The position numbers and the translations under genes were made by a program. From Nannocystis bainbridge (GTDB taxonomy: Bacteria > Myxococcota_A > Polyangia > Nannocystales > Nannocystaceae), in contig NZ_JAQNDL010000001.1 in the NCBI RefSeq assembly GCF_028368995.1, positions 3,560,001 to 3,624,000 of the forward strand: a stretch of 64,000 bases of DNA. Reading direction: 5' to 3'. The notes under the pieces are model-generated. The model was not told the DNA's origin. It was given only the letters and a program-made list of their open reading frames with translations, and made no database searches. Positions 16,931 to 24,497 of the stretch are shown here, piece after piece. Each line of letters opens with the position of its first letter. Positions within the stretch are counted from its first letter, which is position 1.

Positions 16931-17198
16931 CGTGCCTCCTGCCGCTCAGACGCGCCTATACCACGAAATCCGGCCACCTCGCGGCGCCGCGGCCCCGCGG
17001 CTGGCCACGAGGACAGCCGCCCATCGGGCCGGCGCGCGGCCCCGCCCATTTTCGCCGTGCGGGCGCGCGTGACCGCGAATTCGCCGCTTGACATTTCGAG
17101 TTCTTCGCGCCTCCCCCCCTCTACGTGGTTCCCTCGGGCGGCTCGCAAAAGCTCCGCGGAATCTTAGCGGACCTGTGATAAAAACCGGCTGTTCCCTC

Positions 17199-17819
17199 AT
17201 GCCGCGCGAAGTCATCCTGGTCGACAGTCAGCTCGGGAACCTGGACAGCGTCGAGCACGCGCTCATCCAGGTCGGCGCCTCGGTGATCGTCTCCAGCGAC
17301 CCGGACCGCGTCGCCACCGCGCGCATGGTCGTGTTCCCCGGCCAGGGCTCGTTCGGACCGACCACCCGCGCGCTGGTCGACGGGGCCATGGGCGCGGCCC
17401 TGCGCATGGTCATCGAGCGCGGCGACCCGTTCCTCGGCATCTGCCTCGGCATGCAGCTGCTGTTCGAGCAGAGCGACGAGGGCGGCGGCTTCGACGGCCT
17501 CAAGGTCCTGCCGGGCCGCGTGCGCCGGTTCCCGGCCGACATGCGGGCCGGCGACGAGCCCGACGCCGCGCGCCTGAAGATCCCCCACATGGGCTGGAGC
17601 GACGTGCAGCCGACCGGCGAGCACTTCTACTTCGCCCACAGTTACTACGTCGAGACCACCGACCCCAGCCTCGTGATGTGGTGGTGCCGCTACGGGAGCA
17701 TCGAGTTCCCGGCCACCATCTCGCGCGGCAACGTGTTCGGCTGTCAGTTCCACCCCGAGAAGAGCCAGTGGTCGGGGCTCCGCTTCCTCCGCAGCTTCAT
17801 CCTCGGAGGCCGCGCCTGA
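17199..17819 (+). CDS. hisH: Imidazole glycerol phosphate synthase, glutaminase subunit
   Basis: Class I glutaminase that feeds ammonia to HisF in histidine synthesis. It has 206 residues, the family size. The nucleophile is C82 in FLGICLGMQLL and the catalytic pair is H185/E187 in FGCQFHPEKSQ. The oxyanion loop is VVFPGQGSFG. The start was chosen at MPREVILVDSQLGNL; an open frame extends 37 codons upstream without conservation. First gene of hisH-hisA-hisF-hisIE. A TTGACA at 17088 lacks a convincing -10 partner. Confidence 0.96.
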   Translation: MPREVILVDSQLGNLDSVEHALIQVGASVIVSSDPDRVATARMVVFPGQGSFGPTTRALVDGAMGAALRMVIERGDPFLGICLGMQLLFEQSDEGGGFDGLKVLPGRVRRFPADMRAGDEPDAARLKIPHMGWSDVQPTGEHFYFAHSYYVETTDPSLVMWWCRYGSIEFPATISRGNVFGCQFHPEKSQWSGLRFLRSFILGGRA

Positions 17820-18541
17820 TGCTGGCGATCCCCGCCATCGACCTGATGGGCGGCAAGGCGGTGCGCCTGCGCGAGGGCGACCCGCGGCGCGCCACGGTCT
17901 ACGCCGACGACCCCGGCGCCGCGCTGCGCGACTTCCTGGCCGCGGGTGCGCGACGGATCCACGTCGTCGATCTCGACGGCGCCTTCGCCGGTCGCCCGGT
18001 CCAGACCGACCTCATTCGCGAGCTCGTCGGCATCGCCCACGCCGCGGGCGCCGAGGTCGAGGTCGGCGGCGGTCTGCGCGACGTCGCCGCCGTCACCGCC
18101 GTGCTCGACACCGGCGCCGACTACGTCGTGGTCGGCACCCTCGCCGTGCGCGACCCCGACGCGGTCTCGCTGCTGTGCCGCCAGTACCCCGGCCGCATCA
18201 TCGTCGCCATCGACGCCCGCGACGGCCTGGTCGCCATGGCCGGCTGGCAAGAGCCGACCACCGTGCCGGCGCTGGCGCTGGCCAAGACCGCGGCGATCTG
18301 GGGCGCGGCGGCCTTGCTGCACACCGACATCGCCCGCGACGGCCTGCAGTGCGGGCCGGCCGTCGACGCCACCATCAGCCTGCAGCGCGCCGTCCCCAGC
18401 GTCCTCGTGATCGCCAGCGGGGGCGTCGGCTCGCTCGCCGACCTCGACGCCCTGCGCGCCGCCGACGTGCGCGCGGTGGTCCTCGGGCGCGCGCTCTACG
18501 AAGGTAGCTTTACGTTGGAGGAGGCCCTCGCTCGATGTTGA
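17819..18541 (+). CDS. hisA: ProFAR isomerase (HisA)
   Basis: TIM-barrel isomerase converting ProFAR to PRFAR. It has 240 residues, normal length. D8 in IPAIDLMGGKAVRL is the first catalytic Asp; the second is in LLHTDIARDG. Phosphate-binding glycines are seen in VEVGGGLRD and VIASGGVGS. ATG overlaps the hisH stop (TGATG), so the two are coupled; the end overlaps hisF by 7 bp. Confidence 0.96.
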   Translation: MLAIPAIDLMGGKAVRLREGDPRRATVYADDPGAALRDFLAAGARRIHVVDLDGAFAGRPVQTDLIRELVGIAHAAGAEVEVGGGLRDVAAVTAVLDTGADYVVVGTLAVRDPDAVSLLCRQYPGRIIVAIDARDGLVAMAGWQEPTTVPALALAKTAAIWGAAALLHTDIARDGLQCGPAVDATISLQRAVPSVLVIASGGVGSLADLDALRAADVRAVVLGRALYEGSFTLEEALARC

Positions 18542-19350
18542 AGCGCCGTGTGATCCCCTGCCTCGATATCAAGAACGGCCGGGTCGTCAAGGGCGTCCAT
18601 TTCGCCAACCTGCGCGACACGGGCGACCCTGTCGAGGCTGCGCGCGCCTACGACACCCAAGGCGCCGACGAGCTGTGCCTCCTCGACATCACCGCGACCA
18701 CCGAGGGGCGTGACACCTTCGTCGACGTGGTCCGGCGCGTGGCCGGGCAGATCTTCACGCCGCTGACCGTCGGCGGAGGCGTGCGCCGCGAGGCCGACGT
18801 CCGCCGCCTGCTGGCCGCCGGCGCCGACAAGGTCGCGGTCAACAGCGCCGCCGTCGCCAACCCACTGCTGATCCGCCAGCTCGCCGACCGCTACGGCAGC
18901 CAGTGCATCGTCGTCGCCGTCGACGTGCGCCAGCTGAAGCCGCTGCCGGGCGAGACCGACCCGCTGTACGAGGTCGTGATCCACGGCGGCACCCGCTCGA
19001 CGGGCCTCGACGCGGTGTCGTGGTGCGAGCAGGCGACGGCGCTCGGCGCCGGGGAGATCTTGCTGACCTCGATGGACAAGGACGGGACCCGCGACGGCTA
19101 CGACCTGGCGATCACCCGCGAGGTGTCCAGGCGTGTGCCGATCCCGGTGATCGCCTCCGGCGGCGTGGGCTCGCTCGAGCACCTGCGCCAGGGCCTCGAC
19201 CCCAAGGAGGGCGCCGCCGACGCCGCCCTCGCCGCGTCGATCTTCCACTTCGGCCTCTACACCATCGCCCAGGCCAAGCACTACCTGGCCGACCACGGCA
19301 TCCCCGTCCGCCCGCAAGAGGCGCCGCGCGGGGTGCTCATCACCGGCTGA
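18535..19350 (+). CDS. hisF: Imidazole glycerol phosphate synthase, cyclase subunit
   Basis: Forms IGP and AICAR from PRFAR together with HisH. It has 271 residues, slightly longer than usual because of an insert after LKPLPGETDPLYEV. Catalytic D11 is in IPCLDIKNGRVVKG and the second Asp is in LLTSMDKDGTRDGYD. Glycine phosphate loops are PLTVGGGVR and VIASGGVGS. It overlaps hisA by 7 bp. A 12-bp-stem hairpin starts one base after its stop and begins the comb array leading into hisIE. Confidence 0.97.
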   Translation: MLKRRVIPCLDIKNGRVVKGVHFANLRDTGDPVEAARAYDTQGADELCLLDITATTEGRDTFVDVVRRVAGQIFTPLTVGGGVRREADVRRLLAAGADKVAVNSAAVANPLLIRQLADRYGSQCIVVAVDVRQLKPLPGETDPLYEVVIHGGTRSTGLDAVSWCEQATALGAGEILLTSMDKDGTRDGYDLAITREVSRRVPIPVIASGGVGSLEHLRQGLDPKEGAADAALAASIFHFGLYTIAQAKHYLADHGIPVRPQEAPRGVLITG

Positions 19351-19351
19351 C

Positions 19352-19433
19352 CGAACGGACATGTCCTCCGGGGCATGTCCGTTCGCACCTGGCCATTTGA
19401 ACCTGGCGACTCGGACATGTCCCTCCAGACAGA
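19352..19433. repeat. 14-bp comb array, six boxes, crossing the hisIE start
   Basis: Boxes CATG 19360, CATG 19374, CCTG 19388, CCTG 19402, CATG 19416 and CAGA 19430 are exactly 14 bp apart. The first two form a perfect 12-bp stem (CGAACGGACATG, 19352-19363, with its complement at 19374-19385) around a 10-base loop. The ATG of hisIE is inside the box at 19416, so the array is both leader and start of the coding region. Confidence 0.85.
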
Positions 19434-20133
19434 CCCCGCCGCGCTGTGGTCGACGCTGACGCCCGGCCCCGACGGCCTGGTCGCCGCGGTGGTCCAGCAC
19501 TTCAGCACCGGCGAGGTGCTGATGCTCGGGCACATGAACGCCGAGGCGCTGGCGCGCACGCTGGCGAGCGGGCGGGTGACGTTCTGGAGCCGCAGCCGGC
19601 AGCAGCTGTGGGAGAAGGGCGAGACCTCGGGGCACACGCTCGAGCTGCGCGGGCTCGCGGTCGACTGCGACGCCGACGCACTGCTGGTCCGCGCCGCGCC
19701 GCGCGGGCCGACCTGCCACACCGGGGCGCCGAGCTGCTTCTTCAGGCCGGTCGGTGAGCCGGCGGCGCCCGGACCGAGCGCGGTGTTCGAGCGGCTGTTC
19801 GCCGAGATCTGCGAGCGCAAGGCCGGGCGCGGGATGACGAGCCGCGGCGGCAAGAGCTACGTCCGCGACCTCATCAGCGCCGGGACGCCGAAGATCGCCG
19901 CCAAGCTGCACGAGGAGGCCGGCGAGCTGGCCGAGGCGCTGGCCGAGGACGACCGCGGCCACATCGCCCGCGAGGCCGCCGACCTGCTGTTCCACGCCCT
20001 CGTCGGCCTGGCCCACCGCGACGTCCCGCTGGCCGACGTCGCCGCCGAGCTGGCGCGCCGCATGGGCCGCAGCGGCCTCGACGAGAAGGCCGCCCGCGCC
20101 CCGGCGGCGGGCCCCGACGGCCACGAGAGCTGA
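19417..20133 (+). CDS. hisI: Bifunctional PRA-CH / PRA-PH (HisIE)
   Basis: Carries out two early histidine steps: pyrophosphohydrolase on PR-ATP and cyclohydrolase on PR-AMP. It has 238 residues. The HisI part (about 1-115) has VLMLGHMNAEALART, VTFWSRSRQQLWEKGETSG, metal-ligand DCDADALL and the CHTG cysteine region. The HisE part (about 125-225) has KIAAKLHEEAGELAEAL and AREAADLLFHALVGL. The ATG at 19417 was chosen because homology begins near WSTLTPGPDGL; an in-frame ATG at 19375 also lies in a comb box. Codons 1-5 are comb sequence. Confidence 0.94.
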   Translation: MSLQTDPAALWSTLTPGPDGLVAAVVQHFSTGEVLMLGHMNAEALARTLASGRVTFWSRSRQQLWEKGETSGHTLELRGLAVDCDADALLVRAAPRGPTCHTGAPSCFFRPVGEPAAPGPSAVFERLFAEICERKAGRGMTSRGGKSYVRDLISAGTPKIAAKLHEEAGELAEALAEDDRGHIAREAADLLFHALVGLAHRDVPLADVAAELARRMGRSGLDEKAARAPAAGPDGHES

Positions 20134-20572
20134 CGCCGCGCGCGTCAGCCAGCGCTGCACCGATCGCCGCGCCCGCGCAGGCCGCTCGCGCCTCGTCGTC
20201 GCGTGCGCCGATCGCCGGGCCCGCGCGGGCCCAATTGCGCAGCCATCGCTGCACCGATCGCCGGGCCCGCGCAGGCCGCTCGCGCCTCGTCGTAGCGTGC
20301 GCCGATTTCCTCCGCCGTGGGCCGCGACCGTCGCGCCCGCTCGGGCGCTCGGGCCGCGGCGTGCGCGTGCGTGGGCGACTCTACCGCCAGCGACAGGCGA
20401 GCCGACCGCGACCGCGCCTGCGAGGCTGCTCGTGCCGATCCGTCGGCGAATCACCGCTCACCGTGGCCGCTGCGCGCGAGACCACGAGCGACGCGGCCCG
20501 CGACGAGCGCGACCCGGCCCCTCCGCGCTCTCCCGCGACGGCGCGGCGGAGAGCGGATATGCTGGGCGTGTC
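20134..20572. other. 439-bp gap with a 60-bp direct repeat
   Basis: No gene is evident. It is very G+C rich and holds a 60-bp direct repeat (20154-20213 and 20248-20307) that differs at two positions. Short CGCTCGCG-type runs recur. The plsY promoter must lie in its right half, but I see no clear -35/-10 pair. Confidence 0.6.
20154..20307. repeat. 60-bp direct repeat, two copies, period 94
   Basis: Copies at 20154-20213 and 20248-20307 both begin GCTGCACCGATCGCCG and end GCGTGCGCCGAT. They differ by about two substitutions. The 34 bases between them contain GGGCCCGCGCGGGCCC, itself a palindrome. Confidence 0.8.
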
Positions 20573-21169
20573 ATGGCTCTGAGCGTCCTCGGGTGGTCTC
20601 TCTTCGCCTACCTCATCGCAGCGATCCCCATGGGCGTGGTGGTCGGCTATTTGCGCGGGGTCGACATCAGACAGCTCGGCTCCGGCAACATCGGCGCCAC
20701 CAATGCGTCGCGGGTGCTTGGCGCGCGGTGGGGCCTCGTCGTGTTCGCGCTCGACGTCGTCAAGGCCTACTTGCCCGTCCGCATGGCCATGGACTCCGGC
20801 CTCGGCGACCTGCCGGACGCGCCGTCGGCACTCGCCTGGGTCGGTCTTGCGGCGACCCTGGGGCACATCTTCCCCGTCTATCTCGGGTTCCGCGGCGGCA
20901 AGGGTGTCGCCTGCGCGCTCGGGGTCTTCTCCGCCCTGTTGCCGGCCGCGGGCCTGCTGGCCGCGGTCATCTACGTGCAGACCCTCGCCCTCACCCGCGT
21001 GTCTGCGATCGGCTCGCTCACCGCCGTCAACGCCGCCGCGCTCCACATCTTGATCACCGATGCGCCGCCGGCCTACAAAGGGCTGGTCGTCGCGATCGCC
21101 GCGCTCATCTGGGTCCGGCACCGCGGGAACCTCCGCGAGCTCGTCCGCTCGCGCCGCGCCTCGCCCTGA
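20573..21169 (+). CDS. plsY: Glycerol-3-phosphate acyltransferase PlsY
   Basis: Integral-membrane enzyme that acylates glycerol-3-phosphate from acyl-phosphate, the first step of phospholipid synthesis. It has 198 residues with about five TM helices. Diagnostic motifs are all present: QLGSGNIGATNASRVLG, VYLGFRGGKGVA and the C-terminal WVRHRGNLREL. The start at MALSVLGWSLFAYL gives the standard N-terminal helix; the frame upstream is non-coding. The RRM gene follows 3 bp after the stop, so the two are likely co-transcribed. Confidence 0.95.
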   Translation: MALSVLGWSLFAYLIAAIPMGVVVGYLRGVDIRQLGSGNIGATNASRVLGARWGLVVFALDVVKAYLPVRMAMDSGLGDLPDAPSALAWVGLAATLGHIFPVYLGFRGGKGVACALGVFSALLPAAGLLAAVIYVQTLALTRVSAIGSLTAVNAAALHILITDAPPAYKGLVVAIAALIWVRHRGNLRELVRSRRASP

Positions 21170-21172
21170 ATT

Positions 21173-21415
21173 ATGCCCGCGCCCAAGTCTCGCACGCTCT
21201 ACATCGGAGGCTTACCGCCCTCGGCCTCCCCCGAAGCGCTGCGCGAGGCCTGGGCCCGCTTCGGCGTCATCCACGACGTGCGCCTGATCCCCCGCCGCGA
21301 GCTCGTCATCGCCTACGTCACCTTCGCCGACGAGGCCGCCGCCCACGGCGCCCGCCGGGCCCTCGACGGCTCGACCTTCGCCGGCCACCGCCTGCGCGTC
21401 GAGTTCGCCATCTGA
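21173..21415 (+). CDS. Single-RRM RNA-binding protein
   Basis: An 80-residue protein that is one RNA-recognition motif. RNP2 is LYIGGLPP (residues 9-16) and RNP1 is ELVIAYVTF (residues 43-51), with the usual beta-alpha-beta order (SPEALREAWARFG; EAAAHGARRALDG) and a last strand RLRVEFAI. RNP1 lacks the usual leading K/R-G, so RNA affinity may be altered. Proteins of this type occur in cyanobacteria and myxobacteria, often linked to stress or cold. It sits 3 bp after plsY and is followed by a comb array. Confidence 0.9.
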   Translation: MPAPKSRTLYIGGLPPSASPEALREAWARFGVIHDVRLIPRRELVIAYVTFADEAAAHGARRALDGSTFAGHRLRVEFAI

Positions 21416-21424
21416 CCACACGGA

Positions 21425-21498
21425 CATGCCCTTGGGAGCATGTCCATGCGGTCATGCTCCCAAGAACATGCCCTCGGGGACATGTCCCAAGCGACAAG
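21425..21498. repeat. 14-bp comb array, six boxes
   Basis: CATG at 21425, 21439, 21453, 21467 and 21481 and CAAG at 21495, exactly 14 bp apart. The second and third boxes lie in a perfect 12-bp stem (CTTGGGAGCATG, 21431-21442, with its complement at 21453-21464) around a 10-base loop, the same geometry as the hisF-hisIE array. It lies between convergent genes. Confidence 0.88.
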
Positions 21499-21543
21499 GC
21501 TCGCACCGTGCTGGAGCTATGGGTGAGCCAGGCGCTCGCCGCC

Positions 21544-22647
21544 TCAGGCCGCGCGCGACCACAGCGCCGCGTCGAGCTCGCCGCACAGGCGGACCGCCGT
21601 GGCCACCGGCGGCAGGCCGAGCGCGCGCAGGCCGGGCGCCTCGAACCCCGCCAGCGACGCCTGCAGCTCGGCGATCGCCGCCCGCCGGGCGGTCGCCACC
21701 GCCTCGCGGCCGGCGGCGTCGAGCTGTCCCATGAACCAGGCGTCGATCGCCCACGCCAGCTCGGCGTGGCGCGCCTCGTCGCCGGCGATCTCGGCGTACA
21801 TCGCCCGCAGCGCGGGCGCGGCGGCGAAGCGGGCCTGATGCGCGGCGGCCAGCGCGGCCCAGGTCTCGCGCACGCAGCCCTCGACCGCGTTCTCGACCGC
21901 GATCGCCAGCAGCTCGCGCACCGCGAGGGCCGCGTGCGCCGGCGGCGTGACCTCGGCCCCGCGGGCGCGCGCCGCGGCGGCCACGACCTCGGCGTGGCGC
22001 ACCTCGTCGGCGGCGGCGGCGTCGATGCGCGCCAGCAGCTCGGCCGGCGCGCCCCAGGCCGCCAGCTCGCGCGCGAGCGAGCGGAACGCGTGGACCGAGG
22101 CGGCCTCGTCGTGGGCCGCGCGCGCCAGCCAGGCCCCGGCGGCGTCGGCCTCGGCCCGTTCGCCCCGCGAGGTCACGCAGGCGTGGCGCCGACCCTCGCA
22201 GTAGGCCGGATACGTGCACGCGACGGTCACCTTCGTCGCCTCCTCGGTGACCTCGCACCCCAGCAGCTCCTCGAAGTCGTTGACCCGGGTCTTGCACACC
22301 AGCGCGCACGTCTCCGCCTCGGACAGCAGCTCACCCCCGGTGGTGCTCGTCTCGGTCGCGCTTCCGTCCCCGTCGGTCGTGCCCGTGCTCGCGTCCGTCG
22401 TGCCCGTGCTCGCGTCCGTCGTGCCCGTGCTCGCGTCCGTCGTGTCGGTGCCGGCGGACGTGGTCACCGCATTCGGATCCGGCTCGATGGGATTGTTCTT
22501 CTGAAACTCGGCGTACACCTCGGGGGTCAGCTCGACCTTTTCGGTGTACTTGGAGGCCTTGCAGCCGTGGACCGAATCGCCGCAGCCGGCCAAGAGGTTG
22601 GCGAACAGCGCAGCGAGGGGCAGCGACAAATAATGAGGCGAATGCAT
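21544..22647 (-). CDS. Ferritin-like-domain lipoprotein
   Basis: A 367-residue lipoprotein with signal MHSPHYLSLPLAALFANLLAGCGDS. A cysteine-containing region follows, then a Thr/Ser/Gly/Asp linker with DASTGTT repeats, a second cysteine cluster (TCALVCKTR, YCEGRRHAC), and a C-terminal helical domain (about 165-350). That domain carries E-x-x-H-type ligands twice (HDEAASVHAF, ADEVRHAEVV; ENAVEGCVRETW, GDEARHAELAW), the pattern of a ferritin/rubrerythrin-like di-iron four-helix bundle. Outer-membrane anchoring of such a domain is unusual. The DNA of the linker has three perfect 21-bp repeats. Function, perhaps peroxide or iron handling, is inferred. Confidence 0.78.
   Translation of the reverse strand: MHSPHYLSLPLAALFANLLAGCGDSVHGCKASKYTEKVELTPEVYAEFQKNNPIEPDPNAVTTSAGTDTTDASTGTTDASTGTTDASTGTTDGDGSATETSTTGGELLSEAETCALVCKTRVNDFEELLGCEVTEEATKVTVACTYPAYCEGRRHACVTSRGERAEADAAGAWLARAAHDEAASVHAFRSLARELAAWGAPAELLARIDAAAADEVRHAEVVAAAARARGAEVTPPAHAALAVRELLAIAVENAVEGCVRETWAALAAAHQARFAAAPALRAMYAEIAGDEARHAELAWAIDAWFMGQLDAAGREAVATARRAAIAELQASLAGFEAPGLRALGLPPVATAVRLCGELDAALWSRAA
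22376..22438. repeat. 21-bp perfect tandem repeat, three units
   Basis: Three identical 21-base units (22376-22396, 22397-22417, 22418-22438) encode the DASTGTT repeats of the lipoprotein linker. Identity at the DNA level indicates recent slippage expansion. Confidence 0.9.
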
Positions 22648-22686
22648 GCGGCCGAGCGTAGCAGCCCGTTCGCTGCGCGCCACGCT

Positions 22687-24132
22687 TCAGCCGCCGCGGG
22701 CGATGCCCAGCAGCTTCATCTTTTTATGAAGGTGTGTGCGCTCGACATCGAGGGTCTCGGCCGTCTTTGAAACATTCCAGTTCTGCTCGCTCAAGCGCTG
22801 GAGGATGAACGCCCGCTCGACCGAGTCGCGGAACGCCTTGAGCGACATGCCCGGAGGGACAGCTCCCTCGCCGAACTGGACCACCGCGTCGCCACCGACC
22901 GGCGCCCCGGCTTCTTCTTCTAAATCGCCGCGGATCTCCAGCGGCACGTCGCCGATGTCGATGTCGCCGTCGGACAGGATCGCGGTCCGCTCCATCACGT
23001 TGCGCAGCTCGCGGACGTTGCCCGGCCACGGGTAGGTCTCGAGCACCGCCTGGGCGGCCGGCGACAGCCGCTTGGGCGCGATGCCGTTCTCGTGGCAGGC
23101 CAGGTCGAGGTAGTAGCGGCACAGCAGCGCGACGTCGCCCGGGCGCTCGCGCAGCGACGGCACGGCGATCGGCACCACCGCCAGGCGAAAATAAAGGTCC
23201 TCGCGAAACTCGCCGGTGCCCACGAGCTCGCGCAGGTTGCGGTGGGTCGCCGCGAGCACGCGGACGTCGACCTTGATGGGCCGCTCGCCGCCGACCCGCA
23301 TCAACTCGCCGCTCTGCAGCACGCGCAACACCTTGGCCTGCGCGTTCAGGTCCATGTCGCCGATCTCGTCGAGGAAGAGCGTGCCGCCGTGGGCCAGCTC
23401 GAACAGCCCGCGCTTCTGCGCGGTCGCGCCGGTGAACGAGCCGCGCTCGTGGCCGAACAGCTCGCTCTCGATCAGCTCGCGCGGGATCGCGGCGCAGTTG
23501 ACCTTCACGAACGCCGCGGCCCGCCGCTCGCTGGCGTCGTGGATGGCCCGCGCCACCAGCTCCTTGCCGGTCCCGCTCTCGCCCTCGATCAGCACCCGCG
23601 CCCGCGTGCCGCCGACCTTGATCACCTGCCGCAGCAGCTCCTGCATCGGCCGCGACTCGCCGATGATCTCGCGCCGCGCCAGCGCCCGCAGGCTGCGCAG
23701 CTCGGCCTCGGTCTGGTAGTGACGCAGGGCGTTGCGCACGCTGACGATCACGCGGTCGCGCGCGAGCGGCTTCTCGAAGAAATCAAAGGCGCCGAGCCGG
23801 GTCGCCCGCACGGCGTCGGTCACGGTGGCGTGGCCGCTGATGAGGATGATGGGCAGCGGGGGCGTGCCGCCGCCGATCTCGCACAACTTCTCGAGCAGCT
23901 GCAGGCCCGACATGCCGGGCAAGCAGACGTCGACCATGACGACCTGGATCGGTCGCTGGCCCTCGGGACCCTCGACGAGGGCGCGCTGGATCATCGCCAG
24001 GCCGTCCTCCGCGCTGTCGGCGTCGAGCACGGTGGCGCCCTCGCCCTCGAGCACCATGCGGAGCGTGCGACGGATGTTGCGCTCGTCGTCGATGACGAGG
24101 ATCGTCCCGTCCAGGGCCGTGGTCTCGCTCAT
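22687..24132 (-). CDS. Sigma-54-dependent response regulator (NtrX-like)
   Basis: A 481-residue NtrC-family regulator. The receiver domain (1-130) has the acidic pair D15/D16, phospho-acceptor D68 (VVMVDVCLPGMSG) and K121. The AAA+ domain (about 165-395) has Walker A GESGTGKE, the sigma-54 contact loop as GSFTGA rather than GAFTGA, Walker B GTLFLDEIGDM and the arginine segment REDLYFRLAVV. A Fis-type HTH ends the protein (NVSKTAETLDVERTHLHKKMKLLGI), whose ending resembles NtrX. No histidine kinase is adjacent, so the input is unknown. The central-domain serine variant is compatible with sigma-54 activation. Confidence 0.93.
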   Translation of the reverse strand: MSETTALDGTILVIDDERNIRRTLRMVLEGEGATVLDADSAEDGLAMIQRALVEGPEGQRPIQVVMVDVCLPGMSGLQLLEKLCEIGGGTPPLPIILISGHATVTDAVRATRLGAFDFFEKPLARDRVIVSVRNALRHYQTEAELRSLRALARREIIGESRPMQELLRQVIKVGGTRARVLIEGESGTGKELVARAIHDASERRAAAFVKVNCAAIPRELIESELFGHERGSFTGATAQKRGLFELAHGGTLFLDEIGDMDLNAQAKVLRVLQSGELMRVGGERPIKVDVRVLAATHRNLRELVGTGEFREDLYFRLAVVPIAVPSLRERPGDVALLCRYYLDLACHENGIAPKRLSPAAQAVLETYPWPGNVRELRNVMERTAILSDGDIDIGDVPLEIRGDLEEEAGAPVGGDAVVQFGEGAVPPGMSLKAFRDSVERAFILQRLSEQNWNVSKTAETLDVERTHLHKKMKLLGIARGG

Positions 24133-24489
24133 GCGGGCCCGATCCTAGCACCGCCGGCGGCGGCCTCGCCCCGCCCGCGAGAGCGCCCGCGACGACCGCC
24201 AGCGACGGTGTCGCTTTGAAGTGCGCGGCGCCCGCAGCGTGGCTCGCACCGCGAATCTCGAATCATCGCGCGGCGCGTCGTCGCTCCGCGCTCGCAGCAG
24301 CCTCTCTGCGCACGCCGCGGTCTGCTCGAACTCACCGCGCAAGCAGCGAGCTGCGGGTCCTCGCCTCGCTCGCGCGTGGGCGTCGCGCCTCTACGGGCGC
24401 TCGCCCACGCTGCGAACGGAGTCACTGACGCATCGCTCGCGCGTGGGCGTCGCGCCTCTACGGGCGCTCGCCCACGCTGCGAACGGGAG
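24133..24489. other. 357-bp gap with a 67-bp-period repeat
   Basis: I see no gene. The left part (24133-24360) is G+C-rich sequence without a plausible reading frame. The right part is the tandem repeat annotated separately, which ends at the hisS stop codon. Confidence 0.55.
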
Positions 24490-24497
24490 TCACTGAC
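24367..24497. repeat. Tandem repeat, two units of about 63 bp at 67-bp period, each with a hairpin
   Basis: Units begin at 24367 and 24434 and are almost identical. Each contains the 9-bp inverted arms GCGTGGGCG and CGCCCACGC around a 19-base loop and ends GTCACTGACG. The second copy covers the hisS stop codon, so hisS may end inside a duplicated terminator-like unit. Confidence 0.82.

Noticed and set aside
17088..17093. TTGACA as a -35 element for the his operon
   Set aside because: No -10-like hexamer lies 15-19 bp downstream.
21425..21498. Possible CRISPR array
   Set aside because: The unit is only 14 bp with a 4-base conserved box, there are no 20-45-bp repeats or unique spacers, and no cas genes.
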